Source of the DNA: Lentzea aerocolonigenes
GTDB taxonomy: Bacteria; Actinomycetota; Actinomycetes; Mycobacteriales; Pseudonocardiaceae
Direction of reading: 5' to 3'
Assembly (NCBI RefSeq): GCF_000955955.1
Contig: NZ_JYJG01000013.1
Span: 1-9,474, forward strand
DNA: 9,474 nucleotides
Positions 1 through 6,487 of this stretch are shown piece by piece (position 1 is the first letter of the stretch; each line of letters starts with the position of its first letter). Position numbers and translations under genes: made by a program. The notes under the pieces are model-generated. The model searched no databases. It saw only the letters and a list, made by a program, of their open reading frames with translations, and was not told the origin of the DNA.

Positions 1-464
1 ATCTTGACCGTGCCGTCGTCGCCGAGCAGCACGTTGCCGGGCTTGATGTCGCGGTGCACGATGCCGGCGTTGTGCGCGGCGGCCAGTGCGGACGCGACCT
101 GCATGCCGATCGACGCCACGTCGCGCGGCGGGAGCGTGCCGCGTTCGGAGAGCACCGCGGAGAGGCTCTTGGACGGTAGGTATTCCATGATCAGCCACGG
201 CTGGCTGTCGTCCTCGGCGACGTCGTACACGGCAACCGCGTGCGGGTGTTGCAGCCGCGCGGCGATGCGGCCCTCGCGCATGGCCCGTCTCTTCGCCTCG
301 TCCGTGTCGGCTTCGGCCAGTCCGGGCTGCAGGAGCAGCTGCTTGACCGCGACGGTGCGGTGCAGGCGTTCGTCGTGCGCTGTCCAGACGACGCCCATGG
401 CGCCACTACCGATCCGCTGGCTCAATCGGTAGCGACCAGCGACCAATCGGCCATCGTCGGTCAC
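1..464 (-). CDS. Ser/Thr protein kinase, N-terminal part (3' end cut by window edge)
   Basis: This is the first 154 residues of a eukaryote-like (Hanks-type) Ser/Thr protein kinase; the C-terminal half lies outside the window. Visible are the glycine-rich loop GSGAMGVVW (about residues 19-27), the ATP-positioning lysine in VAVK (K41), the alpha-C glutamate in REGR (E64), and the catalytic loop HRDIKPGN (137-144). The predicted start is GTG at 464, with GGGGAG (475-470) five bases upstream. It is strikingly similar to the next kinase upstream (583-1902): the stretches GSGAMG, AHDERL, AMREGRIAA and HRDIKPGNVL are shared, so the two look like a tandem duplication. Whether this copy also has a transmembrane helix and Thr-rich tail cannot be seen. 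Function as an active kinase follows from the motifs; the substrate is unknown. Confidence 0.95.
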   Translation of the reverse strand, partial: MTDDGRLVAGRYRLSQRIGSGAMGVVWTAHDERLHRTVAVKQLLLQPGLAEADTDEAKRRAMREGRIAARLQHPHAVAVYDVAEDDSQPWLIMEYLPSKSLSAVLSERGTLPPRDVASIGMQVASALAAAHNAGIVHRDIKPGNVLLGDDGTVK

Positions 465-582
465 AGTTGCTCCCCGCTGTGCGGTCACTTGCTCTCTGTT
501 CAACGGCTCGTCACACCAATGGGTTCAGATCACCCCAACGGTGCGGGTACCCACCTTACGAGATATCTACGACGGAACGTGC

Positions 583-1902
583 TCAGCCACCCGGCTTGGC
601 GGACGGCGGAGTCGTGGTGGTCGTCGTAGTAGTCGTGCTCGACGGCGGCGGTGTGGTTGTCGTCGTCGTAGTCGTCGTTGTGGTGGTCGTAGTTGTAGTC
701 GTCGTAGTGCTAGACGTCGTTTCGCGCGTAGTCGTTGCCTCGGGCGTGGTGGTCGTCACCTCAGGAGTCGTGGTCGTCGTCGGCACCACCGACGACGAGG
801 AGGCCGGCGGTACGACCGGTGTCTCCTTCTCCTTGTTGAACACGCCCAGCGCGACCAGCAGGCCACCGATCACCAGCAACAGAGCCAAAACCACCGCGGC
901 GATGACCAGCGGCCGGTTGTCCTGCTGCTTGCCGGCGGGGACCATCGGCGGCGCGGTGCGAGGCGGCGACGTGCGCGGCGCCGGCCGGACCACGCGGGTC
1001 CGCTCGGGCTCGATCATCGTCGTCGGGTCGGGTCCGGCGACCGCCGCCAGTCCGCTGAACGACGGCGAGCGACCGTTCGCGACCGCCGCCAGCAGCTCGC
1101 GCGCCTGCGGCATCGTCGGCCGGTCGGCCGGCTCGTAGTTCAGCAGGTACAGCAGCGTGTCGGAGAGCGGGTGGTCGACGGTCGGCGGGTTGATCCGCCC
1201 GGCCGCGACTGCGTGCAGAACACCGAGAGTGTTCTCGCTCACTCCATAGGGCGGTTCGCCCTCCATCGCGGCGAACAGCGTCGAGCCGAGCGAGTAGACG
1301 TCGGAGGCCGGCGTCGGGTCCTGGCCCCGCGCGATCTCCGGCGCGAGGTACGCGGGCGTGCCGGCGATCAGGCCGGTCTTGGTGACCGTGATGTCGTCCG
1401 AAGCCCGCGAGATGCCGAAGTCGGTGATCTTGACGACGCCGTTGTCGGCGATCAGCACGTTGCCGGGCTTGATGTCGCGGTGCACGATGCCCGCCGCGTG
1501 GGCCGCCGCCAGTGCCGCCGCGCACTGGGCGCCGATGGAGGCGACCTCGACCGGGTCCATCGGCCCGCCCTCGGCCAGCGCGTCGGCCAGGCTGTAGGAC
1601 GGCAGGTACTCCATGACCAGGCACGGGACGCCGTCTTCCTCGACGACGTCGTACACGGCGATGGCGTTCGGGTGGTGCAGCTTGGCGGCGATGCGGCCCT
1701 CGCGCATGGCGCGCTGGATGGCCTCGTCCTGCTCGGCCTCGTCCAGTCCGGGGGCCAGCAGCAGCTGCTTGATGGCGACCTCGCGGCCGAGGCGTTCGTC
1801 GTGGGCGCGCCAGACGATGCCCATCGCGCCGGAACCGATGCGGTCGAGGAAGCGGTAGCGATCGGCGATCAGACGGCCGTCGGTGGCGTCGGACGTCGTC
1901 AC
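583..1902 (-). CDS. Transmembrane Ser/Thr protein kinase with poly-threonine extracellular tail
   Basis: Complete 439-residue membrane kinase that phosphorylates Ser/Thr of proteins at the inner face of the membrane. The kinase domain covers about residues 15-275: GSGAMG loop (23-28), VAIK lysine K45, alpha-C E68, HRDIKPGN (141-148), DFG (161-163), activation-loop threonines T172/T174/T176, GTPAYLAPE (181-189) and DVYSLG (201-206). All catalytic residues are present. A Pro/Arg-rich juxtamembrane linker leads to one hydrophobic helix (about 331-353), followed by an outer tail of about 85 residues made mostly of Thr, with uninterrupted runs of 19 and 9 Thr separated by PPPSS. There are no PASTA repeats, unlike PknB. 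Start GTG at 1902 has GAGGTGG (1913-1907) four bases upstream. It lies 118 bases before the paralogous kinase in the same direction. Substrate and ligand are unknown; the neighbouring membrane proteins are candidates (inference). Confidence 0.97.
   Translation of the reverse strand: MTTSDATDGRLIADRYRFLDRIGSGAMGIVWRAHDERLGREVAIKQLLLAPGLDEAEQDEAIQRAMREGRIAAKLHHPNAIAVYDVVEEDGVPCLVMEYLPSYSLADALAEGGPMDPVEVASIGAQCAAALAAAHAAGIVHRDIKPGNVLIADNGVVKITDFGISRASDDITVTKTGLIAGTPAYLAPEIARGQDPTPASDVYSLGSTLFAAMEGEPPYGVSENTLGVLHAVAAGRINPPTVDHPLSDTLLYLLNYEPADRPTMPQARELLAAVANGRSPSFSGLAAVAGPDPTTMIEPERTRVVRPAPRTSPPRTAPPMVPAGKQQDNRPLVIAAVVLALLLVIGGLLVALGVFNKEKETPVVPPASSSSVVPTTTTTPEVTTTTPEATTTRETTSSTTTTTTTTTTTTTTTTTTTPPPSSTTTTTTTTTPPSAKPGG
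610..708 (-). repeat. Low-complexity poly-Thr coding tract (mixed ACN codons)
   Basis: DNA coding for the two Thr runs of the kinase tail: nine codons at 610-636 and nineteen at 652-708, separated by a PPPSS segment. The longer run uses all four Thr codons (8 ACG, 4 ACA, 4 ACT, 3 ACC), so it is not a pure trinucleotide repeat, and the protein composition appears to be what is kept. On the plus strand it reads as GTN repeats and gives a spurious valine-rich frame. Confidence 0.9.
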
Positions 1903-1956
1903 TCGACCACCTCGGGGGTGCTCGACAGCGAGACTGCGGCTGCGGCAGCAGATCCC

Positions 1957-2018
1957 ACGCTCGTGCTCCTCGTGCGGTAGTCAGCGGTCGTCCGGAATGC
2001 CCGCACAGGGTACCCCTG
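1957..2018 (-). promoter_or_regulatory. Upstream region of the kinase gene with small repeats (possible operator)
   Basis: The gap of 149 bases between the Gln/Thr-rich protein and the kinase contains two small symmetric elements. One is an inverted repeat, CAGGG-TAC-CCCTG (2006-2018), which holds the 8-base palindrome GGGTACCC (2008-2015). The other is a direct repeat of CTCGTGC at 1960-1966 and 1969-1975, with a 9-base period. The same GGGTACCC occurs at 545-552 in the gap before the second kinase. No convincing sigma-70 -35/-10 pair was found. A regulatory role is inference only. Confidence 0.25.
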
Positions 2019-2051
2019 CCGTGGGCGGTTGCTGAGCTACCGGGTTGTGCC

Positions 2052-2918
2052 TCAGTTCACCGGTGCGAAGAAGTCGAAGCCGCCGACGGTGTCGCCCACG
2101 GTGTTGAGCACCGGGTCGAGGATGCCGAGGTCCACGCTGACGTCGACCGGGTTGGACGGCGGGGGCAGCGGGGTCGAGGCGGGCGGGGTGCTGCTGCTCG
2201 GCGGGTTCACGGACGAGCTGGGCGGCGGAGGCGTCTCGCTCGACGGCGGCGTGCTCGGCTTGCTGGTCTCCGACGACGGCGTGCTCGTGGACGGCGACTG
2301 CGTCTGCGAGGTCGGCTGTTGCGTCGGCTGCTGGGTCTGCGTCTGCGGCGCGGGGGCCTTCGGCTGCTGGGTCTGGACGTACGGGGCGACGCGCGTCTGG
2401 GTCTGCTCCGTCGTCGGGTCGGCCGCCTGGGTCTCGGTGGCGTCTTCCTGCTGCGTCTTGTTCGACGGCAGCTTCACGACGCCCTCGGTGCCGGCGCTGG
2501 CGCCACGGGCCTGAGTGCGCTCGTCGAACCGCACCTCGGCGAGCGGGCGCTCGTCTGTCGGGGACAGCCACGAGGAGGCGGCGAAGGCCACGGAACCGCA
2601 GAGGACCACGCCGCCGCTGGCCGCGACGGCCAGCTTGCCGACGGTGAACCCGCTGCGCTGCGTGTCGTCGGAACGGCCCTCACGGCGCAGCAGCTCCGTG
2701 ATGTGCAGCTCCTTCATGGGCTGCTTCTTCTTGCCGCCCGGCGCCTTGACCGGCTTGAACTTGATCGTCGGCTCGAAAGCCTCCGGGGTGATGTCGTCGG
2801 TGATCACCGGGATCTCCACGGTTTCCGCCTCGCGGCGGGCGATCAGCTCGGCGACGGACAGCTGGCCGGTCGACTCCGCCGTTCCGTTCAGCCGCCGACG
2901 ATGGTCCTCAATCGACAC
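2052..2918 (-). CDS. Single-pass membrane protein with two SVAEL-type motifs and Gln/Thr/Pro/Ser-rich outer segment
   Basis: Unrecognised 288-residue membrane protein. The cytoplasmic N-terminus contains the motif LSVAELIARRE (20-30) and a second related copy, LHITELLRRE (71-80). Between them is an acidic stretch with TVEIP (33-37) and then a basic GGKKK patch. One hydrophobic helix spans about 92-116. The outer part (about 150-258) is low complexity, rich in Gln, Thr, Pro and Ser, and probably an extended, possibly glycosylated stalk. It ends in a short hydrophobic-acidic tail (259-288) finishing FDFFAPVN. The start chosen is GTG at 2918, with GGAAGGG (2935-2929) ten bases upstream. An in-frame GTG at 3047 would add 43 residues but has no ribosome binding site and would run through the hairpins. 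It lies directly upstream of the kinase, so a role as its partner or substrate is plausible but unproven. Confidence 0.85.
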   Translation of the reverse strand: MSIEDHRRRLNGTAESTGQLSVAELIARREAETVEIPVITDDITPEAFEPTIKFKPVKAPGGKKKQPMKELHITELLRREGRSDDTQRSGFTVGKLAVAASGGVVLCGSVAFAASSWLSPTDERPLAEVRFDERTQARGASAGTEGVVKLPSNKTQQEDATETQAADPTTEQTQTRVAPYVQTQQPKAPAPQTQTQQPTQQPTSQTQSPSTSTPSSETSKPSTPPSSETPPPPSSSVNPPSSSTPPASTPLPPPSNPVDVSVDLGILDPVLNTVGDTVGGFDFFAPVN

Positions 2919-2928
2919 CGCTCGTTCA

Positions 2929-2935
2929 CCCTTCC
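2929..2935 (-). promoter_or_regulatory. Ribosome binding site deciding the GTG start at 2918
   Basis: GGAAGGG on the minus strand, ten bases before GTG 2918. It supports this start over the longer in-frame GTG at 3047, which has no purine-rich site upstream. Confidence 0.65.
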
Positions 2936-2993
2936 AAGTTCGCGTTCGCGCACTGGCGGGATCATGGATACCGAATCGTGACCCGAGATGTAA

Positions 2994-3005
2994 CCCCTTC
3001 GGGGG
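2994..3005. other. Short hairpin with UUCG/CGAA loop in the leader of the Gln/Thr-rich protein
   Basis: CCCC-TTCG-GGGG reads as a four-pair stem with the very stable C(UUCG)G loop on the plus strand, followed by AATTTT; on the minus strand the loop is CGAA. It sits 76 bases upstream of the GTG start at 2918. No plus-strand gene precedes it, so a terminator role on that strand has no obvious client. It may be an RNA structure in the minus-strand leader. Confidence 0.3.
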
Positions 3006-3046
3006 AATTTTCACGTCCGGAACCAAGTTTTCGCGACGAGCGGTCA

Positions 3047-3064
3047 CCGTTCGACTGCGAACGG
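3047..3064 (-). terminator. Hairpin after the SVAELI/NTF2-like protein, possible terminator
   Basis: Perfect inverted repeat CCGTTCG-ACTG-CGAACGG, a seven-pair stem with a four-base loop, 20 bases past the TAG stop (3087-3085) of the upstream minus-strand gene. There is no U run after it, which is common for actinobacterial terminators, so it could equally be a weak terminator or a protein binding site. Confidence 0.4.
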
Positions 3065-3084
3065 CGAGACCAGTTGGGTGCGGC

Positions 3085-3909
3085 CTAACTCCTCTGCGCC
3101 GAAAGGACCTCGGTGCCGATGATCCGCGGCTGGGTGGTGTCGGTGAGCCAGAAGAGCTGTTCGATGCGCAGCCAGCTGCCGTCGAGCTCCTGCATCGAGA
3201 CGACCGCGAGCACCGATCCGTCCGGCCGGACGGAGGTCTGGTCGACGTTGACCGTCTTGATGATCCCCCAGGACTCGACGAACTCCTTGGGGTTCGCGCC
3301 GACGAGGTCCGGGGAGAGCAGCTTGGCCGCCGAGTTGGGCTTGGTCGTGAGCAGCTCGTAGAACCGCTTCACCACGTCGACCTGCGGCTGAGGGCCGACC
3401 GAGACCTCCGGAGTGGTCGGTTCGGGCGTCTCCAGCAGCAGCGCGGACGGCTGCGGCAGCGGGGTGTCGGCGGCGGTCTGCAGCGGCTTGTTCTCGTTCG
3501 GCAGCTGGGCCGAGAGGACGTCGGGCCGCAGCGCGCTCGCGCCGGACAGCGCGACGGGCCGTTCGGTGACCGGGATGCCCTGGTTCGCCGGCCGCTTGCC
3601 CGCGAGGATCGCCGCGCCCGAAACTGCGCTGACCAGCACGATCGCGCCCGTCAGCAGGCCGATGGCCTTGGCGGTGCGGCTCTTGCGGTTGCGGCGGCGG
3701 CGGCCGGGAACGGCGGGGATGACCGCAGTGGTCGCGGTCATGTTCGTCATGGTCTCGGTGGGACCGAGCAGTGATGTGACGAGAGCGTCGGTGGCGGCTT
3801 CCTCGTTCGACAGGATGCGCATCGGGGTCGGCTGCTGTTTGATCAGCTCAGCCACGCTGATCGAGCCGGCGCGGGTGTGCCTCCGGCCGGTCGTCGCGGG
3901 ACGCTGCAC
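3085..3909 (-). CDS. Single-pass membrane protein with N-terminal SVAELI motif and C-terminal NTF2-like domain
   Basis: A 274-residue protein of unknown function. The cytoplasmic N-terminus (1-80) carries ISVAELIKQQ (17-26), a Thr/Met-rich segment, TAVIP (61-65) and a basic stop-transfer patch, GRRRRNRK. One transmembrane helix covers about 81-103. A Pro/Thr linker (about 105-175) leads to an outer domain (about 177-272) beginning VVKRFYELL, with predicted alternating beta strands containing DGSVLAVVSMQ and DGSWLRIEQLFW. This pattern resembles NTF2/SnoaL-like folds used as extracytoplasmic domains in actinobacteria, but that fold call is from pattern only. Start GTG at 3909 is preceded by GGAGG (3923-3919) at nine bases, so it is well supported. 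It shares the SVAELI motif with the next gene (2052-2918) and its outer-domain layout with the preceding one (4082-4933). Confidence 0.9.
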   Translation of the reverse strand: MQRPATTGRRHTRAGSISVAELIKQQPTPMRILSNEEAATDALVTSLLGPTETMTNMTATTAVIPAVPGRRRRNRKSRTAKAIGLLTGAIVLVSAVSGAAILAGKRPANQGIPVTERPVALSGASALRPDVLSAQLPNENKPLQTAADTPLPQPSALLLETPEPTTPEVSVGPQPQVDVVKRFYELLTTKPNSAAKLLSPDLVGANPKEFVESWGIIKTVNVDQTSVRPDGSVLAVVSMQELDGSWLRIEQLFWLTDTTQPRIIGTEVLSAQRS

Positions 3910-4081
3910 TGGTCTCGTCCTCCGTACTGTCCGTGGTCACCAGAAGACGTACCGTGGCTCCGCGTGACTACGCCAGCATCTCGGTGGACTTCAGCCGTCC
4001 GTGGCGTTGGGCGGTGCTCGGGATTCGCTCGATGGTGCTACCTACTACGGTCGGTAACTCGGGCCGTGACCTTTAGCCACT

Positions 4082-4933
4082 TCAGCCGCCCAGCTTCAAC
4101 CGTTCACCGTTGATCAAGGGCAGGTCGCCGAGCGTGAAGCTCAGCTCGCGCTTCTCGGTGCTGATCGAGCCGTCCTTCTTCGTCACCTGCAGCAGGCTGA
4201 CGGTGAGGCCCTTGCTCGGGTCGACGACGATCTCCTTGACCTCGATCAGCGAGATGTCGGCGAGCCTGCCCTCGAGCAGCGCGCCGGCGTTCGACTTGAC
4301 CGTGTCCGTGGTCATGGCGAGCGCGGTGTCCGCGTTCGTCGCCATCTCGCGGTAGAAGTGCTCGGTCTGCTGGGCGATCTTGGCGCCGTCGACGACCGGC
4401 GCCTGGGTGACCGGCACGGTCGTGATCACGGGCGGCGCGGTGCCGGACGGCGGCTTGGTGCTGACGGCCGGACCGCTCGAGCCGGGCGCGCTGGAACCCG
4501 TGCCCGGCACGGCAGCGCCCTTGCCGGTGCCCGCGGCGGACGGCTTCGTGCCGGTGACCGAGGGGCTGGTGCCGCCGGTGGGCAGCGCGGAGATCAGCGG
4601 CACGTCCGACGGGTAGCCGGGCAGGCCGACGGTCTCGACCGCGCCGCCACCGCCGACCAGCTTGGCCGCGGCGACGCTCAGCCCGACCAGCACGAGCACC
4701 GACGAGACGACGGCGAACCAGGCCGCGCGCTTCCAGGTGCGCGGCGGCGTGACCGAGGCGGGCACCAGGCCGATGTTGAACTTCCGCAGGCCGTCGGTGT
4801 CCTGCAGCGGGTCGATCTGGCGGCGGCGGGGCAGCGGGATGCGGTCGCCACCGACGACGGGGCGCGCCTGCTCTTGCTGCGGCTGCGCGACACCGTGGTC
4901 GAGACGATGTTTGCCCGGCAGTAGTTCGTCCAT
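4082..4933 (-). CDS. Single-pass membrane protein with Gly/Thr/Pro-rich linker and C-terminal NTF2-like domain
   Basis: A 283-residue protein of unknown function. The cytoplasmic N-terminus (1-68) is charged and Gln/Arg-rich, beginning MDELLPGKHR, and lacks the SVAELI motif of its neighbours. A hydrophobic helix spans about 70-91. A flexible Gly/Ser/Thr/Pro linker (about 95-180) follows, then a folded outer domain (about 182-283) starting KIAQQTEHFYREM, with a strand pattern including IEVKEIVVD and KDGSISTEKRELSF. The FY-containing first helix and the later DGS strands match the layout of the protein at 3085-3909, suggesting a related NTF2-like domain (inference). The start chosen is ATG at 4933, with AGAGGGG (4948-4942) eight bases upstream. 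A TTG at 4957 would add eight residues but would place that site inside the gene. Confidence 0.9.
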   Translation of the reverse strand: MDELLPGKHRLDHGVAQPQQEQARPVVGGDRIPLPRRRQIDPLQDTDGLRKFNIGLVPASVTPPRTWKRAAWFAVVSSVLVLVGLSVAAAKLVGGGGAVETVGLPGYPSDVPLISALPTGGTSPSVTGTKPSAAGTGKGAAVPGTGSSAPGSSGPAVSTKPPSGTAPPVITTVPVTQAPVVDGAKIAQQTEHFYREMATNADTALAMTTDTVKSNAGALLEGRLADISLIEVKEIVVDPSKGLTVSLLQVTKKDGSISTEKRELSFTLGDLPLINGERLKLGG

Positions 4934-4941
4934 CCCCGACA

Positions 4942-4948
4942 CCCCTCT
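4942..4948 (-). promoter_or_regulatory. Ribosome binding site deciding the ATG start at 4933
   Basis: AGAGGGG on the minus strand at eight-base spacing from ATG 4933. Upstream on the same strand, TACTCT (4965-4960) could be a -10 element; the nearest TTGGTT lies 19 bases before it, a poor spacing. The perfect palindrome CGTCCGGACG (4970-4979) lies between them. The promoter reading is tentative. Confidence 0.5.
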
Positions 4949-5017
4949 GCGACGCAATCAGAGTAGGGCCGTCCGGACGTACCGAACCAACCAAAAGGGG
5001 GCGTTCAGGACGAGTGA

Positions 5018-5031
5018 CACACGAAAGTGTG
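5018..5031. terminator. Small hairpin after the three-helix membrane protein
   Basis: CACAC-GAAA-GTGTG, a five-pair stem seven bases past the TAG stop (5040-5038) of the minus-strand gene. On the plus strand it has a GAAA tetraloop and is followed by GGTTTT, so it looks more like a terminator in that direction, where no gene precedes it. A weak bidirectional or accidental structure is possible. Confidence 0.3.
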
Positions 5032-5037
5032 GTTTTA

Positions 5038-5364
5038 CTACCTCGGCGGGAGTTGGGCTTGACCGCTGTTCAGCTGCTTGTGCGTCTTCTGGACGCCGTT
5101 GAGCGCGGCCAGACCACTGCCGCCCGCGATGATCGCGCCGATCACGTCGGCGCTGACCGTGTCGCCGTTGGTGATCAACAGGCCGATCACCGCGCCCACC
5201 GTCGTGATGATGGCGATCTTCCAGCGGCTGCGGACGAACTGCGAGACAGGGGCTCCGGCGAGGCCCTTCTTGTTCGCGGCCGAACCGAGCAAGCCCAGAT
5301 ATGCGTCGTGCGCCAAGGCGGCGAGCAGGCCGGCGATGGCGATCAGTGCGGCGATGAGGCCCAT
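5038..5364 (-). CDS. Small membrane protein with three hydrophobic segments, holin-like in layout
   Basis: A 108-residue hydrophobic protein of unknown function. Three probable membrane helices are visible at about residues 2-18, 49-65 and 72-90, with a short loop containing NKKG and a basic RSRWK just before the second helix. The C-terminus is polar ([15 protein letters not shown]). Size and layout recall holin-like or other small actinobacterial membrane proteins, but no family is recognised. ATG at 5364 is the best start. GGAGG occurs twice upstream, once only one base away and once twelve bases away, so neither spacing is ideal. The stop is TAG followed directly by TAA. It is divergent from the deacetylase gene (64-base gap) and first in the minus-strand row leading to the kinases. 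Confidence 0.7.
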   Translation of the reverse strand: MGLIAALIAIAGLLAALAHDAYLGLLGSAANKKGLAGAPVSQFVRSRWKIAIITTVGAVIGLLITNGDTVSADVIGAIIAGGSGLAALNGVQKTHKQLNSGQAQLPPR

Positions 5365-5428
5365 GCCTCCAGTGTGCCTCCAGTTTTTTGCGGTGGACCA
5401 TCCGTGATCGCCCTGATATCCGATTCGG
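5365..5428. promoter_or_regulatory. Divergent intergenic region between membrane protein and deacetylase
   Basis: These 64 bases must hold the 5' signals of two divergent genes. They contain two copies of the ribosome-site-like GGAGG (minus strand), a run of six T (5384-5389) and TGATATC (5414-5420). No clear -35/-10 pair can be assigned to either direction. Confidence 0.4.
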
Positions 5429-6487
5429 GTGGACATGTTCTGGCACGACGACTGCCTCGAGCACGACGCCGGCGAAGGCCTGTGGGAGCTGCCGGGCCTC
5501 TGGCCGTGGCTCGACGTCGCCGAACCGCACCCGGAGAACGCCGCGCGGCTGCGCACGTTCCGGCACGCGCTGACGCACGGTCCGGTCGCTGAGCACCTCA
5601 CGTGGCACGAGGGGCGGCATGCGTCCGTTGACGAGCTTCTGCGCGTGCACACGGCCGGCTACCTCGACTCGTTGCGGGTCTCGGAGCGTGTGGCGCTGGA
5701 GGTGAACACGGTCGTGGGGCCTGAAACGTGGCGTGCGGCGTGCGCGGCGGCGGGAACGTCGTTGGCAGCGCTGGAATCCGGTGCACCGCTTGCCTACGCG
5801 CTCGTACGGCCGCCCGGGCACCACGCGCAGCCGGACATGGCGGACGGCTACTGCTTCGTGAACAACGCGGCGCTGGTGGCGGAAACCGCGCGACGCCAAG
5901 GGATGCGGGTCGCCGTGCTGGACTGGGACGTACATCACGGCAACGGCACGCAGGAGGTGTTCTACGACCGTCCGGACGTGCTGACGATCTCTCTGCACAT
6001 GCGGCACGGCTCGTGGGGCACGAACCACCCGCAGACGGGCGCGCCGTCGGAGGTGGGCGCTGACGGCCGGAACGTGAACATCGAGCTGTCACTGGGCGCG
6101 GGCGACACGGCGTACCTGCGCGCGCTCGACGAGATCGCGTTCCCGCTGCTGCGCGAGTTCGCACCGGACCTGCTGGTGTGCGCGTCCGGGTTCGACGGGT
6201 CCGCGTTCGACCCCAACGGCCGCCACAACATCACCGCATCGGGCTACCGCGAGATCGGCCGCCGGGTGGCGTCGTTCGGGACGCGGGTCGTGCTCACCCA
6301 GGAGGGCGGCTACCTGCGCGGCTACTCCGCGCTGTGCCTGCACGCGCTGGTGGAGGGCCTGCTGCGGCTGCCGGAGCCGTTGCTCGAGGACCCGCTGGCC
6401 TACGTGCCGGACGACTCCCAGCTCGTGGACGCGGATTTCGCGCTTCTCCGCAAGGCGCTCAAGCCTTTTTGGCCCGGCGTGCTGTGA
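5429..6487 (+). CDS. Histone deacetylase family zinc amidohydrolase (class II type)
   Basis: Complete 352-residue member of the arginase/deacetylase fold, expected to remove acetyl (or other acyl) groups from lysine side chains, polyamines or similar small substrates in the cytoplasm. The key motifs are all there: RPPGHHA (127-133) with the tandem catalytic histidines H131/H132, GYCFVNN (140-146), [13 protein letters not shown] with zinc ligands D167 and H169, VLTISLH (184-190), SGFD with zinc ligand D256, and QEGGY with the transition-state tyrosine Y295. The pattern GSGFD/EGGY and the overall length match bacterial HDAC-like amidohydrolases such as HDAH of Bordetella/Alcaligenes more than AcuC. 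Start is GTG at 5429 or ATG at 5435. No proper ribosome site precedes either, so leaderless translation is possible. The true substrate cannot be read from sequence. Confidence 0.96.
   Translation: MDMFWHDDCLEHDAGEGLWELPGLWPWLDVAEPHPENAARLRTFRHALTHGPVAEHLTWHEGRHASVDELLRVHTAGYLDSLRVSERVALEVNTVVGPETWRAACAAAGTSLAALESGAPLAYALVRPPGHHAQPDMADGYCFVNNAALVAETARRQGMRVAVLDWDVHHGNGTQEVFYDRPDVLTISLHMRHGSWGTNHPQTGAPSEVGADGRNVNIELSLGAGDTAYLRALDEIAFPLLREFAPDLLVCASGFDGSAFDPNGRHNITASGYREIGRRVASFGTRVVLTQEGGYLRGYSALCLHALVEGLLRLPEPLLEDPLAYVPDDSQLVDADFALLRKALKPFWPGVL

Noticed and set aside
610..708. Simple trinucleotide microsatellite or CRISPR-like repeat
   Set aside because: Units are three bases with varied third positions and encode one amino acid in a complete reading frame; there are no spacers.
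467..1138. Plus-strand frame with a long poly-valine run
   Set aside because: It is the antisense of the poly-Thr tail of the kinase; GTN on one strand is ACN on the other.
541..1980. Long Arg-rich plus-strand frame of 479 codons
   Set aside because: It overlaps the kinase on the opposite strand, has no family motifs, and its composition is that of a GC-rich shadow frame.
2919..3047. N-terminal extension of the Gln/Thr-rich protein to GTG 3047
   Set aside because: No ribosome site there, the extension crosses a hairpin region, and GTG 2918 has a good site.
5038..5652. Longer 204-codon version of the small membrane protein
   Set aside because: The added N-terminus runs into the deacetylase coding sequence on the other strand and is not hydrophobic; ATG 5364 begins exactly at the first helix.
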